DNA from: Hydractinia symbiolongicarpus
Lineage: Eukaryota > Cnidaria > Hydrozoa > Anthoathecata > Hydractiniidae
Length of the DNA stretch: 64,000 nucleotides
Direction of reading: 5' to 3'
Assembly: GCF_029227915.1 (NCBI RefSeq)
Contig: NC_079882.1
Span: forward strand, 17,622,501-17,686,500
Below are positions 42,751 through 52,058 of this stretch, in pieces. Numbering within the stretch: the first letter of the stretch is position 1; each line of letters begins with the position of its first letter. The position numbers and the translations under genes were made by a program. The notes under the pieces are model-generated. The model ran no database searches. It had not been told where the DNA came from and saw only the letters and a program-made list of their open reading frames with translations.

Positions 42751-42782
42751 ATTTCTATTTGTCCTTAGGGACAAAGAGAAAT
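42751..42782. terminator. junction hairpin, 14-bp arms with one mismatch
   Basis: ATTTCTATTTGTCC / GGACAAAGAGAAAT, 4-nt loop TTAG. Begins 11 bp after the stop at 42739; the right arm includes the first two bases of the next ATG (42781). Confidence 0.7.
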
Positions 42783-43109
42783 GGAGGAGAGCAAGACATG
42801 TTCAAAATGTAAACACCATCTTACCCTGAACCATTTTAGGATCGGGGGAGATGGTTGAACGCTAAAGCAATGTAATAAATGCCTTGATGCCAACAAGGCT
42901 TCATGGGAACGCACAAGGTGTCCATATCATCGTCAAAAATACCATTGTAAAGACTGTAAGGGTGGTGGGATTTGCACTCATGAAAGGCAAAGGTGCGGAT
43001 GTAAAAATGTGGTTATATCGCTAATGCTGTAATCAATGGACCACGCAAGGCTCTACGTGAAAACAAGGAGCTTATAGCTATCTGTAGGGCCCATATCGTT
43101 CAGGCATGA
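42781..43109 (+). pseudogene. zinc-ribbon/HNH protein remnant (element C)
   Basis: ATG at 42781: MEESKTCSKCKHHLTLNHFR, stop at 42856, then QCNKCLDANKASWERTRCPY and HRQKYHCKDCKGGGICTHER. These match the element B gene at 21727 (CTQCKHYFSLDNFR, CIKCLNVIKASLECTRC). ENKELIAICRAHI near 43055-43095 parallels the region just before the HNH core of B. The HNH core itself is gone and stops are frequent. From 43110 to 43276 another short frame (MIDEEKNLIFDWDDIKAELK) has no clear partner. Confidence 0.55.
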
Positions 43110-43276
43110 AAATGATAGACGAGGAAAAGAATTTGATATTTGATTGGGATGATATCAAGGCTGAACTGAAAAAATCTACACATGCATGCCTATACGTGAG
43201 GTTGGAACATCCTAGGGCCTGGTAAATCCTCGACTGACCACGGTGAAATGCTCTGGGTAAGCATTGGTATATAAAA

Positions 43277-44087
43277 ATGTTTTCGCAGCTTTCGCTATTC
43301 AACGCAACACCCGCAGGAGCCATTGAGACTTTGTTCGATGAACAAAATCATCCTCTGTTCAAACGTGCTGATCTGGGACGTTTTCTGGGTATTGAAAAGA
43401 TTGTATGGTGATACCTCCAATGTTTCTATCTACTAGGTCTGAAATAGTAGGGTTATCGGGGACCCATGGGATGGCCCCCGATCAGGTATGCGAGGAGGAG
43501 CGAAAAACCAGCATGACATCCTCGTCACGCTAGGGGGCTCCATAGAGATTGTTGTCAAATCAAGAAAGCCCAGGGCCGTATAGCTTACAAAATGGCTCAT
43601 GAAAAAAGGTGTCGAGAAATTACAGGAGATCATCGAGGCCCTGGCCTTCCTCGTTGATTAAATTGAGAATAAGGACAACCAACTCGTGGCACTCGGGGAT
43701 GAAATTGAGGATAGGGATGAACAACTTAGTGTCCTTAGGCAAAACAACTCGGAACTACGGCAGAGACATGTCCTGCACCGATATGAATATGACACCGTGC
43801 TATGCGTGGTTGATGAAAACGATCCTCACAAGCATGGAAAAAAGGGCGGGCATAAGCACTACATGATCCGATGCCAGCGTAAGCAACTCAGCACAAGAAT
43901 AAGCACGTTAAGGGCGATGTACCCTGAGATGGAAACCTGAATGCGACGATCTGAATGCCGTACATGCCTGGTGCCGATCCAAAGACGATACCCTAGCCAT
44001 CGAGAATTTTTATCTCCACCATTTCACATACCTGACAATGATGCGCGGGAGCTATTTGAGGGAATGTTTGACATTGATATGTCGTAG
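43277..44087 (+). pseudogene. BRO/MSV199-like protein with DUF3627-type C-terminus (element C)
   Basis: ATG at 43277 after TATATAAAA: MFSQLSLFNATPAGAIETLF, then NHPLFKRADLGRFLGIEKIV, a BRO-N/MSV199-type start. After frame breaks: SIEIVVKSRKPRAV, LTKWLMKKGVEKLQEIIEAL, a coiled coil (LVALGDEIEDRDEQLSVLRQ) and HYMIRCQRKQLSTRISTLRA. This order (BRO-like DNA-binding domain, coiled coil, C-terminal R[VC]Q[R/K]R domain) is typical of large DNA virus proteins thought to bind DNA. Ends at TAG 44085-44087. At least four breaks. Only the C-terminal part remains in B and D. Confidence 0.6.
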
Positions 44088-44095
44088 GCAGACGC

Positions 44096-44127
44096 TAATT
44101 TTACTACTCTTGTAGGTAGTAAAATTA
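44096..44127. terminator. junction hairpin, 12-bp arms
   Basis: TAATTTTACTAC / GTAGTAAAATTA, perfect, loop TCTTGTAG. Starts 8 bp after the BRO stop. Orthologous to 23198-23229 after the B copy of the same gene; preceding bases GACGC are also shared. Confidence 0.8.
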
Positions 44128-44170
44128 CCACTTTAAAAAAATATATATATACATTGACCCTTTTGGCTGT

Positions 44171-44527
44171 ATGTTAAAAGCCAGTGAAATATTAAAAGAT
44201 GGAAGCCTATGTACAAAAAAAATCAATTTACAGGTACAGACCCTGGAGGGCCACTGCTTCACCAATGTCAGCGTAAAAAAAGGGCGGTACCTCACCACCA
44301 AACTGAAGGATTGGGAGGGCAAGGTCAGAACAAAATTTCACAAGAAAAAGATACCACAAAAAAGCTGCGAGTGTAAGGCTATCATCAAGCTGGCGAGCAT
44401 CTATAACCAAGGGTGCAACTACTACGCACAGACCTACTTGGAAGAGTGTAAATACAAAGAGGTTGAAGGATACGGCGCTTGCTACTTTAGTGACTCTGAT
44501 GGTGATGAGAGTTTCACCGTCTTGTAG
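44171..44527 (+). CDS. conserved protein of unknown function (element C)
   Basis: 118 residues: MLKASEILKDGSLCTKKINL, KKGRYLTTKLKDWEGKVRTK, CECKAIIKLASIYNQGCNYY and an acidic end (CYFSDSDGDESFTVL). The central 80 residues match the C-terminal half of 29200-29772. The N-terminal part of the B protein is missing here, so this may be truncated at the 5' side although an ATG is present. Function unknown. Confidence 0.5.
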   Translation: MLKASEILKDGSLCTKKINLQVQTLEGHCFTNVSVKKGRYLTTKLKDWEGKVRTKFHKKKIPQKSCECKAIIKLASIYNQGCNYYAQTYLEECKYKEVEGYGACYFSDSDGDESFTVL

Positions 44528-44541
44528 GGGCTTGTCGAGGC

Positions 44542-44573
44542 TTTTGGTATATTGTTCATCCAGCATACCAAAA
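44542..44573. terminator. junction hairpin, 9-bp arms
   Basis: TTTTGGTAT / ATACCAAAA, perfect, 14-nt loop. Begins 14 bp after the stop at 44527 and lies 5 bp before the next ATG. Confidence 0.6.
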
Positions 44574-44578
44574 CAAAC

Positions 44579-44842
44579 ATGGAAGCATTGAATAATATGG
44601 AATAAAGTCTCAAGCTACTCCACGATAACAAAGCCCTTCTTCTTCAGGCGATCCGCAAGGCCAAGTACACGGACGTCTCAATACAATCGGATGGCCCCTA
44701 TTGCGAGCCCTGTACCAGGATTAGCTGGCAGAAAAATCTCGAACAATACTCTAGAGAGCTCGCTGAAAAGCAGCGACGTGTCGTACATGACAGTGGTCTT
44801 ATCATCGATCAAGACAGTGGAGAACTGCTCAAGATTGTGTAA
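44579..44842 (+). pseudogene. small protein with one in-frame stop (element C)
   Basis: ATG at 44579: MEALNNME, TAA at 44603, then in the same frame SLKLLHDNKALLLQAIRKAK, SIQSDGPYCEPCTRISWQKN, and RRVVHDSGLIIDQDSGELLK to a stop at 44840-44842. One CxxC pair. Hairpins flank it on both sides, which supports it being a gene unit. No homologue seen in the window. Confidence 0.4.
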
Positions 44843-44845
44843 GGT

Positions 44846-44875
44846 GATCTACTGTGTTGTTCAACACAGTAGATC
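44846..44875. terminator. junction hairpin between convergent genes, 14-bp arms
   Basis: GATCTACTGTGTTG / CAACACAGTAGATC, perfect, 2-nt loop; the longest of the set. Lies 3 bp after the + stop and 23 bp from the - stop at 44899. Confidence 0.8.
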
Positions 44876-44898
44876 CTACAAATATGCGGGCGGAGACT

Positions 44899-45552
44899 CT
44901 AAGTAGACCTGACATACTGCGCAGATTGAAGTTTTTTCAGCAGTTCATCCTTCGCCTCCTCTCGACCTTGCGCGACAAGCTGCTGTTTCTCCCGTTCATT
45001 GATCGAGTCCACGATTTCGCGTGTTCGTTGTCGAGCTTGCTCCTTCAGAACCATGTACTTTTGCTTTTCTTGCATGATTAGGCTAAACTCGTAGTCGCTA
45101 ATGACTCCATTCTCCACGATTCTCGAGATCAAGTCAACGATAGAGTTGAGCTTGGTCTCCGCAAGTAGTCTTATCCCCTCGTGCTTTTTGCTCTTGGCAC
45201 CTAGCCTCTTCCCGGCGTTTCGTAGAGCCATTTGTCTCAGACCTACGGCGATAGTGATCCCACCCATGGCTATGCACAGGGGAGCTCCCAGGCCCGAAGC
45301 CAGCGCCCCTATTCCGACGCCCGAGGTGATGATGCTGATGCTTAACAAGACGTGGTCGCAGAACCTAACCCACGTAACATGCAACTTTACCTTTTTAGCG
45401 ATCTTGTCCCGCTCTTTGATCTCGGCTCGCAAGTACTGCTCAACCTCTTCGATTTCCTTCAGCCTATAGGCCTGTGAACTGTCCTGCTCCTCCTCCGTAC
45501 CCTCGGGAGGTGCAGAAGGTAAGCTCGAGTAAAGCTTAGTAATGTCTGTCAT
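44899..45552 (-). CDS. two-helix membrane protein (element C)
   Basis: 217 residues, intact. MTDITKLYSSLPSAPPEGTE, a charged helix (RLKEIEEVEQYLRAEIKERD), two hydrophobic segments (LSISIITSGVGIGALASGLG and PLCIAMGGITIAVGL, about residues 72-105), then RNAGKRLGAKSKKHEGIRLL and a long charged helical C-terminus (MVLKEQARQRTREIVDSINE). The ATG forms AATAAATG with the stop of the gene before it. Orthologous to 5161-5769 and 28473-29116. Gly-rich paired helices suggest membrane insertion, as in small virion membrane proteins. Confidence 0.65.
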   Translation of the reverse strand: MTDITKLYSSLPSAPPEGTEEEQDSSQAYRLKEIEEVEQYLRAEIKERDKIAKKVKLHVTWVRFCDHVLLSISIITSGVGIGALASGLGAPLCIAMGGITIAVGLRQMALRNAGKRLGAKSKKHEGIRLLAETKLNSIVDLISRIVENGVISDYEFSLIMQEKQKYMVLKEQARQRTREIVDSINEREKQQLVAQGREEAKDELLKKLQSAQYVRST

Positions 45553-46209
45553 TTATTCTATAAGCAAATGCATCGTTATTTCCACGAACAAAACGTTCTT
45601 ATCGTTGTGATACTCGTCTGTCAGCATGAACTCAAGCTTGCCCGTTGAACCCATTAAGGGGAGGTACACAGGAGTGTCGAAGCTCCACGTAAGCATATCT
45701 CCCCAAGCAGTTAACTCCTTCACTGGAAGTATGGCGAGGATTTTCGATTCCTCCCCATTCAGCAGACAATTCATTTTATCCAACTGAGAGCAAACTAGTC
45801 TTGGAGAAGCTTTCGTAGTCGCCCTTGGTAAACAATACCTTATTATCGAAGGGCTGTCCCATACTGTACTGTAGTGGTTGATCGATCACACTGTGCACCT
45901 CGTTAACCCGGAGTCTACAGATTCCGTTCCTGAGTACAAACACTTGAATCTTATTCCCCGCTTGACTATTGACAATAGTCGCAAGATCCTCGATTCGATA
46001 CAAACCCCCACGATCGAGATGAGGACTTCCAAATTTCCGACTTCAGTCGAATTGGACCCAGCCTTATAGATGTTTATCTCACTTTTAGTAAACAGGTGCA
46101 GCCACGTAGGTCGAATGCTGATCGATTTCAGAGCGATCCTCGTGCCCTGCTCTAGACGAGGTTTGAATTTCGTGGGTTTCTCTATATCCGTGACGTGGAG
46201 CTGTCTCAT
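45553..46209 (-). pseudogene. penton-like / minor capsid candidate (element C)
   Basis: ATG at 46209: MRQLHVTDIEKPTKFKPRLE, RIALKSISIRPTWLHLFTKS, INIYKAGSNSTEVGNLEVLI. After a frame change near 45990: YRIEDLATIVNSQAGNKIQV and FVLRNGICRLRVN; after a third break near 45780: CLLNGEESKILAILPVKELT, AWGDMLTWSFDTPVYLPLMG, KLEFMLTDEYHNDKNVLFVE and LLIE. About 218 codons. Alternating hydrophobic and polar residues suggest a strand-rich fold; size and linkage to capsid-like genes favour a penton-type protein. Orthologue at 27828-28471. Assignment is inference. Confidence 0.5.
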
Positions 46210-46225
46210 GTTTCTTTAAGAAAAG

Positions 46226-47396
46226 ATGAAAATTTACTCGTACAACCCGAAGGCAAAGTACAAGCCCAAACAGAGGTGAGTGGCCTCCCGGTGTAACCAA
46301 CTTGGAGCGCCAGGACCTGTACGTGTCTACCACTCAGCATGTTCCCGTGGCCTTCCCACAGTTCACCAAGTACCTCATCAAAGTATCCACTAACCTGTTG
46401 AGCGACCCTTGAGTGAAAATTGGGAGGGGCAAGCCCTGGGCTATTGGAACATACAGGTGAATTTCGCTTGTCATTGCGCGACAACGGCGTTAGGGATCTC
46501 TGCCAAGCACATGAGTGGCTCAATACCCCTCGTTCAATCCATATTCAAGTTCCACGTGTACTACCACATGAGACGTGTTCTCGCGAGGATGAGTGTGCCT
46601 ATGCCCTACGACGACAGCTTTGTCCCATACGAGAACCCCTATTCCACCTCGGGGTATGCGCAAATATGTCGTGAGTACAGTGCGGACCCCAACGCTTTGT
46701 ACAATTTCAAAGCTGTCGTGTCGTCGTTGACAAATGATAGATGGTGGCCTCAAAAGGCTGACGACTGGGCCAAGTTTATCATCCCCACAAGCCAGGGTTT
46801 AACATCGGAAGGCTTGACGAAGCTCAGCGAGAGTATTCACGTTTACGTGATCTTGATACTAGGATCCCAAGCAAGTGCCAAGACCTTCATCCTAGACTCT
46901 AACGCCGATAACTTCACGGCGAGACAGATCCTCCCTCAGAAATTCGAGGCCATGGTTCAACGTGAGGAGAACGCGGGTCGTGACATCAGCGAGTTCTAAA
47001 AGGTGCTCCAGTACGCATGGACTCCGGTAAACTTCGCCGTAATGCCCAGCGTGTACATGCCCCCCTCCAACATGGATCTCCGCATTCGAAAGATTGTAGG
47101 GTACAACAACAATGTTCTGATCTAACGTAGGCGTAGGGGTGGAGCTAGACCTGAATACCAAAGCCTTGAGCTATGCTGTCAAGCATGAGGCAGCCTTCAC
47201 CATACCTCCTAGGCAGACTATCAAGTCAAAGTAAATCACGCCTCATCCTGATATCAGGCGGGATGCAGCTGCCGCATCCCTTCCCAAGGAAGCCCACGGG
47301 CAGCACGAGGATACCAAGGCCGCGTTGGTTACGGTAGGAGTAGGCCTCATCCTAGGCCTATATTGGCTCTTAAGAAGGCTTAGTCTAATGTGTTGA
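46226..47396 (+). pseudogene. putative structural protein with C-terminal membrane anchor (element C)
   Basis: ATG at 46226 (MKIYSYNPKAKYKPKQR) then a stop. Next frames: LERQDLYVSTTQHVPVAFPQ; from 46409 a 196-residue stretch with YWNIQVNFACHCATTALGIS, VYYHMRRVLARMSVPMPYDD, WWPQKADDWAKFIIPTSQGL and FTARQILPQKFEAMVQREEN, TAA at 46997; then VNFAVMPSVYMPPSNMDLRI. The Pro-rich repeats of the B copy are short here. It ends DTKAALVTVGVGLILGLYWL, a membrane anchor, with the TGA (47394-47396) inside a palindrome. The anchor implies the protein sits in a membrane with its bulk outside or inside the particle. Confidence 0.6.
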
Positions 47397-47407
47397 TCAA
47401 CACATTA
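47386..47407. terminator. junction palindrome between convergent genes, 22 nt
   Basis: TAATGTGTTGA / TCAACACATTA, perfect, no loop bases. Contains the structural gene's stop codon and lies 13 bp from the - stop at 47421. Confidence 0.75.
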
Positions 47408-47420
47408 AACGTGAATACGA

Positions 47421-48661
47421 CTACCTCCCTCTCTTCCCGAAGTAAGCCACGACGAAAGCGGCTACGGCAGCGATTGCCATGTAAAGATGCTGGGCTGGGA
47501 ACTCGACATCTCCCGCCGCTACCCTAAAAAAGAAAAAGACGATGCTGCCGATGATCCCTGGTAGTGCCGCACCTGCTCTACCCGCTAGGTACTTGAGAAA
47601 CCGTCCGAGTCTTTCAAGCTGCTTATGTACAAAACCCTTGCCGCCAGCATCTCCTCCAGTACTTCCTGCTACGACACCTGTACTTCCTCCAGTAACAGTG
47701 GGCACGATGGTAGAAATTAGTAGACCCACAGCTGAGATGATACTGGCTATAGTAATACCCTGCTCTTTGAATAGGATCCTGAGTTTTTCGACCAAGGTTT
47801 TATCATCCCCGGCAATCTTGATCAAGGTGTCTTTGATGTGTAGCAGTTGGCTCTGGGTGCTGGAGGAAAGTATACCGTGTGTTTTTAGTGCTTTTTCCTT
47901 AAGATCATGGAGTCCCTCTGGATCTTTCTTGGCCTTGTCTATATCCTTGTCCAATTTGGCTCACTGCTCCTCGGTTACTCCGGGCGCGGCCTTTTCTCCC
48001 TCAAGATCCTTCACTTTGACTTTTACTTTTTCGATCTTGCTGTTGTAAAAGACCATCTTGCTTTCTAATATCTTGATGCTACCATGAATCGTTTTAAGTT
48101 TGCGATCGAGCCTTTTTCGTTGACGCTCCATGAGGGCTTCGCTGCCTGAGGTATCTTTGATAAGGCTCTCCGTCCCATCTCGAACGTTCCCAAGTAGTGG
48201 CAACATTTCGATGTCATCAGCCTTTGCCTTTTCATTGACATTATCCAATTTGTTAAGGAGCCCCCGAGCCATCGTCTTACTGTCATTGTGTGATTGGCAT
48301 AGTCGATAAACCCCATGGCTCGCAATCGATCCTCGCCCAACATCCTCACTATCGCGGAAGCTTTCCTCAGTTCACCATTTTGTTTCGCGAGCTTCTTACC
48401 ATCGTAAAGAAGCTGATTCCCATCGAGTTCAAACTCGTTGTAGAATCTCCCGCTCGGCTCTCCCAGCTCATCACCAAGAGCTTCGTAACGTCTATTAACC
48501 ATCGAATTTTTCACTTCCTCCATCTGCCTTTTCAGGCGTTGACCCTGCTCTTCTGTTGTTAGCGTAGTGCTGGACCGTGGAATATCCTTAGGCCGAAGGA
48601 TCTCGCTCTCACTACTACTCCTCGGGCTCGTCTTGAATATCTTCCTCTGGCGTAAATTCAT
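47421..48661 (-). pseudogene. coiled-coil multi-pass membrane protein (element C)
   Basis: ATG at 48661 (MNLRQRKIFKTSPRSSSESE) follows antisense capsid sequence, so the true N-terminus is probably lost. Then EEQGQRLKRQMEEVKNSMVN, NEFELDGNQLLYDGKKLAKQ and LGEDRLRAMGF; frame break near 48290; coiled coil (QRKRLDRKLKTIHGSIKILE); TGA at 47960; KLRILFKEQGITIASIISAV, FVHKQLERLGRFLKYLAGRA, GAALPGIIGSIVFFFF and a final segment IAAVAAFVVAYFG. Three membrane segments as in 3819-5099. Confidence 0.65.
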
Positions 48662-48681
48662 CTTTGTATGCTGGGTTAATC

Positions 48682-49656
48682 GGCATTTATTCAACCCGCA
48701 GATCTCTACTAATAAACCTGGCAGTATATCGGGACCTGTGGCTCCCCAAGTATGATGCGAGAACAACCTAATTCTGGAGGGAATCAATCCCAACGATAGT
48801 ACCATCAGGGCTCTGCAAGTCAAAGCCAGCGACCATGTCGGCAATGTTGAACAAAAGGCCATCGTGGCGGCGTATGGCAACACTTTTGCCATCCCGCTAG
48901 GGAAGATGTTTGAGTTGACGGCAGATCTACCCTTCTACCAGGCAGGACTCCACGACAGGTTGCAATTCGTACTGCACTTCGCACGGCATAGCGACGTAAT
49001 CAAAGACTGTGGTACGACAGCCTCTGGAAGCACGGCAGCTAAACCAGCTGATGCCACGTATAAGATCACCAACATTGCGCTCGAGTTTGACAAAGTAACC
49101 CACGAGGGTCTCGCGAGCGCTATGATGTCACGATACTCGAGATTGGCCCAGCCCTACGAAATGATCCTCCGCAGCAAGGTTATCACGATGAAAAAAGCCG
49201 ATACCTCCTATAACCTCCAGATCGATACTCCTGAAAGGTGTCCTCCTACTGTTCGTAGACCCCAGCAAAGTGCAAACTGGTGCTAACGAGGTCTTTTACA
49301 ACCCAAACATCGAGAAGATCTCGATCATTGTCGAGGGTGAGCCTAACGAGCTGTATAGCCACGCGATGTTGCCGAAAGATCATCTCGAGCAACATCATCT
49401 CTTCGGGGATGCACATAGCGAAGTGACGATCGGGCAGTTCTTCACGAAAAGATACGCCATGTTTGTTGATTTCCAAGCAACCCCGGACTAAAGCCTCCAC
49501 GGTAGTGGTAGGCCCCTACAACGCCCGTCAGACGGCATAACCTTCCACATGACGAAGAAAGCCGACGGAACCGGGGATATCCGATGCTACGTGTACTTAC
49601 TGCAGGACGCGCAGTTGAACATCTTGGATGGGCGCTTCCACTCTGTGGAATACTAA
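48682..49656 (+). pseudogene. MCP: major capsid-like protein, 5'-truncated (element C)
   Basis: Capsid homology begins near 48715 (RDLWLPKYDA); everything upstream is replaced by the antisense start of the divergent coiled-coil gene. A frame at 48864 has AIPLGKMFELTADLPFYQAG, YKITNIALEFDKVTHEGLAS and KKADTSYNLQIDTP; after a break near 49235, NEVFYNPNIEKISIIVEGEP and FFTKRYAMFVDFQATPD; TAA near 49490; then LQDAQLNILDGRFHSVEY to the stop at 49654-49656. The C-terminal end matches that of A (MDAQLNIQNGEFMSILY). Confidence 0.65.
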
Positions 49657-49663
49657 AATAAAT

Positions 49664-49950
49664 ATGGCAACTTTGGCAATTATGGCGGGAGGTGCGTTGA
49701 TCAACGCCTTAGCATTCTCGGGAAGTAATTACCGGGATAGACTGGTTACAAAAGCAAAGAGAGCTGAAGAGGCAATCCTCAAAGAGCTCGATGAGGGCAT
49801 GCGAGAGTACTATAGCGCCACGATCGAAAAAGCTCCGAAACTATCCGATTTTTTTACACCAAGCAAGCAACAAACTGACGGTGAATTGACGTTTATAGTT
49901 GGCTCCTTGGCCATCCTTGGTTTTCGCGGCGTACAAGTATATGTAAAGTC
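49664..49950 (+). CDS. conserved N-terminally hydrophobic protein, fused to integrase (element C)
   Basis: ATG at 49664 after AAAATAAAT. MATLAIMAGGALINALAFSG, a charged helix (RAEEAILKELDEGMREYYSA), LSDFFTPSKQQTDGELTFIV and GSLAILGFRGVQVYVKS. The central coiled part is shorter than in 3339-3761. The expected stop near 49945 is missing and the frame runs through the hairpin into the integrase, giving one 373-codon fusion. Confidence 0.6.
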
Positions 49951-49979
49951 GCTTTTGACATCTAATAATTGTCAAAAGC
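49951..49979. terminator. junction hairpin, 10-bp arms, translated in the fusion
   Basis: GCTTTTGACA / TGTCAAAAGC, perfect, 9-nt loop TCTAATAAT. Same junction and related arms as 24231-24258. Confidence 0.75.
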
Positions 49980-50966
49980 ACATATCGTTACTTCTGAAAA
50001 AGCAGGAAAGCTACACCTCGGAACATCTTTGGACTGGTCGGAAGGCGATCAAATTGCTCGATGAGCAGAGCGGTCTCTCCAAGAAGAAATCACAACATTG
50101 GTTGACTCGTCAACTGCTCTGGCTCCAACACATCAAGGGCCCGAAACGCATTCAATACCCTCATTTCACAATCACGAAACCGAACAAAATGCATCAGTTT
50201 GACCTTCTCTACATGCCCCATGACAAGCTGTATGGAAACACGTACAAGTATATACTCACGGGCATCGATGTAGCATCGCGCTACAAAGTAGCTAGACCAT
50301 TGCGCACCAAAAAGGCCAGCGAAGTCGCGGACATGCTCAAGGATATATACAAAGCCGGACCTCTCCGTTACCCGAAGACCTTCCAGTGCGACAACGCCTC
50401 CGAGTTCAAGTCTGCCGTGAGCAAGCTGCTAGAGGCCAAGGACGTCGAGATCAAGCGTGCAACTACCAAATACCACCATACTTTCACGGCGTTTGTCGAG
50501 AGCTACAACAACATACTTGCGGAGAGGCTTTTCAAACCCCAAAATGCGCAAGAGTTGGTTTCCGCGGAACAAAGTACCACTTGGGTGAAACACTTGTACA
50601 CCGTCGTTAAGGGCTTGAACAATACCAAGACTGCCATGATGGGTATGAAGCCTTCGAAGGCGATAAAGCTCATGGAGGTCCCACTCGCGAAAAGCGAAGA
50701 ATATCCCGATGAAAAGCCTCTAGCCAAGGATGGTCTCTACTTGTACCTCCTGCAACCTGGGGAAGAGCATGGTGATCAATAAAGACGCGCGACTGACGCT
50801 TAGTGGAGCAAGAAAACATACAGACTCGATCGTATCGTGACTGGTACCCGTCTCCTGTACTATCTCGACAGTGGGCCCGATTGCAGCTTCGTGTCAGAGG
50901 AGTTAATGCTAGTCCCCAAGGATGTGGAAGTACCTCCGGAGCATGTAAAAAAATGGTAAATTTCTC
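49980..50966 (+). pseudogene. INT: integrase (element C)
   Basis: The best integrase core in the window, uninterrupted to 50782: KKQESYTSEHLWTGRKAIKL, SQHWLTRQLLWLQHIKGPKR (N-terminal region), FDLLYMPHDKLYG (first Asp), ILTGIDVASRYKVARPLRTK, FQCDNASEFKS (second Asp), KYHHTFTAFVESYNNI (Glu), MMGMKPSKAIKLMEVPLAKS and YLLQPGEEHGDQ. A frameshift at about 50775 precedes the tail (YRLDRIVTGTRLLYYLDSGP, SFVSEELMLVPKDVEVPPEH) ending at 50966. Its own start codon is not evident because the frame is fused to the upstream gene. Confidence 0.85.
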
Positions 50967-50992
50967 AAGTCAGTTGCCACTTGTGGGCGTAG

Positions 50993-51019
50993 TTAATGTG
51001 AACCTGTGGCTCACATTAA
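50993..51019. terminator. junction hairpin between convergent genes, 9-bp arms
   Basis: TTAATGTGA / TCACATTAA, with inner CC/GG pairs after one mismatch. Lies 26 bp after the integrase stop and 19 bp from the - stop at 51039. Confidence 0.65.
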
Positions 51020-51038
51020 TACTTACCAACAAAAAGTC

Positions 51039-51599
51039 TTAGTCATCCTCGGAGTCCTCAGCGTTGTCGGAGTCAATCGGATGAAGGCGCGTATAATCAT
51101 AAGGATGCAGGGTGTAGAATGGGTAGCCATAGACGATCTCCTTGACAACATTTGACTCGCTATCAAGATCGATGATGTCAACCAATGCTCTGTCCTCTAT
51201 CGGAAAGCTGAGCATGTCGCCAATTTCCTTTAGGTCTGCCAGATCTGAGAGCTTTAACTCAAAAACCTTGATAACCTCGTAGTAGAGCATGCCCCACTTG
51301 ATCACCCCGGCGGAAACAATATGCAGGCCCAGGTGCTCAATATCAGCGTCGAGCCCCTCATCTTCCTCCTCACATGGAACTGTTGCCCACGGCTTTTCAC
51401 CCGATGCTACTCTCTCTAGAAGTTTGTCATCATCCGGATATTCAAACCCCTCGTAGTATAGCCCATTTCTAAATCTAAAATTTTCCAGGCAAGTAGAGCA
51501 ATACCCGGTAGTAGACCCCGCCTTGTTGCAGCATCTCAGCACGGGTACCTGAATGTTGTAAAGATTTCTAAGTTGTCGGCTCTGTACATACGTTTCCAT
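51039..51599 (-). CDS. acidic protein of unknown function (element D arm)
   Basis: 186 residues, intact: METYVQSRQLRNLYNIQVPV, two CxxC-like pairs (RCCNKAG, YCSTCLENF), FRNGLYYEGFEYPDDDKLLE, a middle HLGLHIVSAGVIKWGMLYYE and an acidic tail (DSDNAEDSEDD). No homologue in A or B. Its stop faces the integrase across a hairpin. The Cys pairs could bind zinc. Confidence 0.5.
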   Translation of the reverse strand: METYVQSRQLRNLYNIQVPVLRCCNKAGSTTGYCSTCLENFRFRNGLYYEGFEYPDDDKLLERVASGEKPWATVPCEEEDEGLDADIEHLGLHIVSAGVIKWGMLYYEVIKVFELKLSDLADLKEIGDMLSFPIEDRALVDIIDLDSESNVVKEIVYGYPFYTLHPYDYTRLHPIDSDNAEDSEDD

Positions 51600-51657
51600 C
51601 TTTTTGACATTTGACTACCTTTTAACATACGGTTGAAGGGGTCAAGCAGCATTATCA

Positions 51658-51701
51658 GGCGTGTTTTTGTGGCTTTGATAACCCACAAAAATGCATACGC
51701 C
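51658..51701. terminator. junction hairpin, 9-bp core plus 5-bp outer arms
   Basis: Core TTTTTGTGG / CCACAAAAA (51664-51672, 51683-51691) inside GGCGT / ACGCC (51658-51662, 51697-51701). The outer arm touches the minus-strand BRO stop at 51702. Confidence 0.65.
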
Positions 51702-51870
51702 CTAGTCTTCTAGTGCTGGAACACCTATGTCGTAAAGATCTCAGGTAAGGTCGATCAGCTTGAAGTGACATCGTTTCCGCTCTACATGCCCTTCCTCTTC
51801 GAATCTATTGAAAGCATGAACACTATTGACGTTGTCGATCACCACAATCTCTTCAGCCTCAGGACGTGCT
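51702..51870 (-). pseudogene. BRO-like C-terminal fragment (element D arm)
   Basis: EAEEIVVIDNVNSVHAFNRF followed by EEEGHVERKRCHFKL, TGA at 51741, then DLYDIGVPALED and a TAG at 51702-51704. Matches GAEEIVVVDNPNGIHACNRF ... LYDLGVPALED in B. The rest of the BRO gene and the HNH gene have been deleted, and the fragment is joined in frame to the xGKKxL protein. Confidence 0.65.
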
Positions 51871-52046
51871 GAAAAATAAGCGATCATCTTCATCACGTCA
51901 CTGGTGTCCATCTTGGTGCTGGGGCTCGTTATACCGAGGAATTTTTTCCCTGCTATGACATAAGCAAAAGTAAAGCCTAGGTCCACGACAGTCTCGTAGA
52001 GCATGTCGATTATCTCTTTCTCCTTTGGGGTCACGTTTGAACTCAT
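51871..52046 (-). pseudogene. short xGKKxL protein, 3' end replaced (element D arm)
   Basis: ATG at 52046 after CTAATAAAC: MSSNVTPKEKEIIDMLYETV, VDLGFTFAYVIAGKKFLGIT, TKMDTSDVMKMIAYFSA, then the BRO fragment. About 58 residues remain of the 84 in element C; nearly identical over that length. Confidence 0.6.
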
Positions 52047-52058
52047 GTTTATTAGGGG

